This document shows, in pieces, positions 13,759 through 13,795 of a DNA stretch of 13,795 nucleotides (positions are counted from its first letter, which is position 1; the number at the start of each line of letters is the position of its first letter). The DNA is from Actinomycetota bacterium (GTDB lineage: Bacteria; Actinomycetota; Acidimicrobiia; Acidimicrobiales; CADCSY01): assembly GCA_016178435.1 (NCBI GenBank), contig JACOTK010000102.1:1-13795 (forward strand), read 5' to 3'. A program made the position numbers and the translations under genes. The notes under the pieces were generated by a model, which was not told where the DNA came from, did not search any database, and saw nothing but the letters and a program-made list of their open reading frames with translations.

Positions 13759-13795
13759 ATGACTGTGGAGGCAGCCTTTTTCGACCTGGACAAGA
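13759..13795 (+). CDS. HAD-superfamily hydrolase, N-terminal 12 codons only
   Basis: The only plus-strand gene; it runs off the right edge. The translation begins MTVEAAFFDLDK, and AAFFDLDK(T) is motif I of HAD phosphatases, often seen in the SerB-like subfamily IB, with Asp9 as the predicted nucleophile and Asp11 as the acid/base. There is no Shine-Dalgarno. A TAGGCT box at 13752-13757 lies only 1 nt before the ATG but 7 nt before an in-frame GTG at 13765, the spacing of a leaderless transcript, so GTG is a possible true start. With so little sequence the substrate cannot be inferred. Confidence 0.65.
   Translation, partial: MTVEAAFFDLDK

Overview
The window is GC-rich and tightly packed, and almost every gene is on the minus strand. 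Several traits point to a Gram-positive-type actinobacterium (Actinomycetota; an Acidimicrobiia-like lineage is plausible but not proven). These are a class E sortase with an LPXTG substrate, a Tad locus in the mycobacterial gene order, frequent GTG starts, stop/start overlaps of 1-11 nt, and Pro/Thr/Ser-rich surface linkers. I saw no tRNA, rRNA, CRISPR array, insertion sequence or phage gene.

Layout, read along the minus strand from right to left. At the far right edge a plus-strand HAD-type hydrolase gene begins (13759) and is cut off. Divergent from it is a secreted Cu/Zn-superoxide-dismutase-like protein that keeps the copper ligands but lacks the zinc ligands (13101-13640), followed by a perfect 38-bp palindrome. 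Next comes a damaged stretch (about 12525-12965): the region-2 part of an ECF sigma factor, already frameshifted near its start, runs straight into what looks like the C-terminal tail of an ABC-transporter ATPase. Two coupled membrane proteins follow (10648-12528 and 9971-10648), probably the permease side of that transporter, so the operon seems to have lost its ATPase body by deletion.

A good sigma70-type promoter (9906-9934) then drives a compact six-gene Tad/Flp-type pilus or secretion operon: CpaE/Ssd-like ATPase, CpaF/TadA ATPase, TadB, TadC, a DUF4244/Flp-like small pilin and a TadE-like pseudopilin (9829 down to 5560). No prepilin peptidase, CpaB or second TadE-like gene is present in the window.

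After an intergenic region with a near-consensus Crp/GlxR-type operator (5410-5425) comes a cell-surface cassette: an LPRTG-anchored secreted protein (3970-5349), a strong hairpin (3910-3942), then a class E sortase, a membrane-anchored FnIII-type protein and a membrane-anchored subtilisin-like protease (3885 down to 392). The sortase and FnIII genes overlap by 4 nt and the protease follows after 6 nt. The hairpin probably sets substrate expression above that of the enzymes. A STAS-domain anti-anti-sigma factor is cut off by the left edge (1-219).

The part most likely to be under-described is the pairing of a Tad machine with a sortase/FnIII/subtilisin surface module and its LPRTG substrate. 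The damaged sigma/ABC operon and the zinc-less SOD are the next most interesting.
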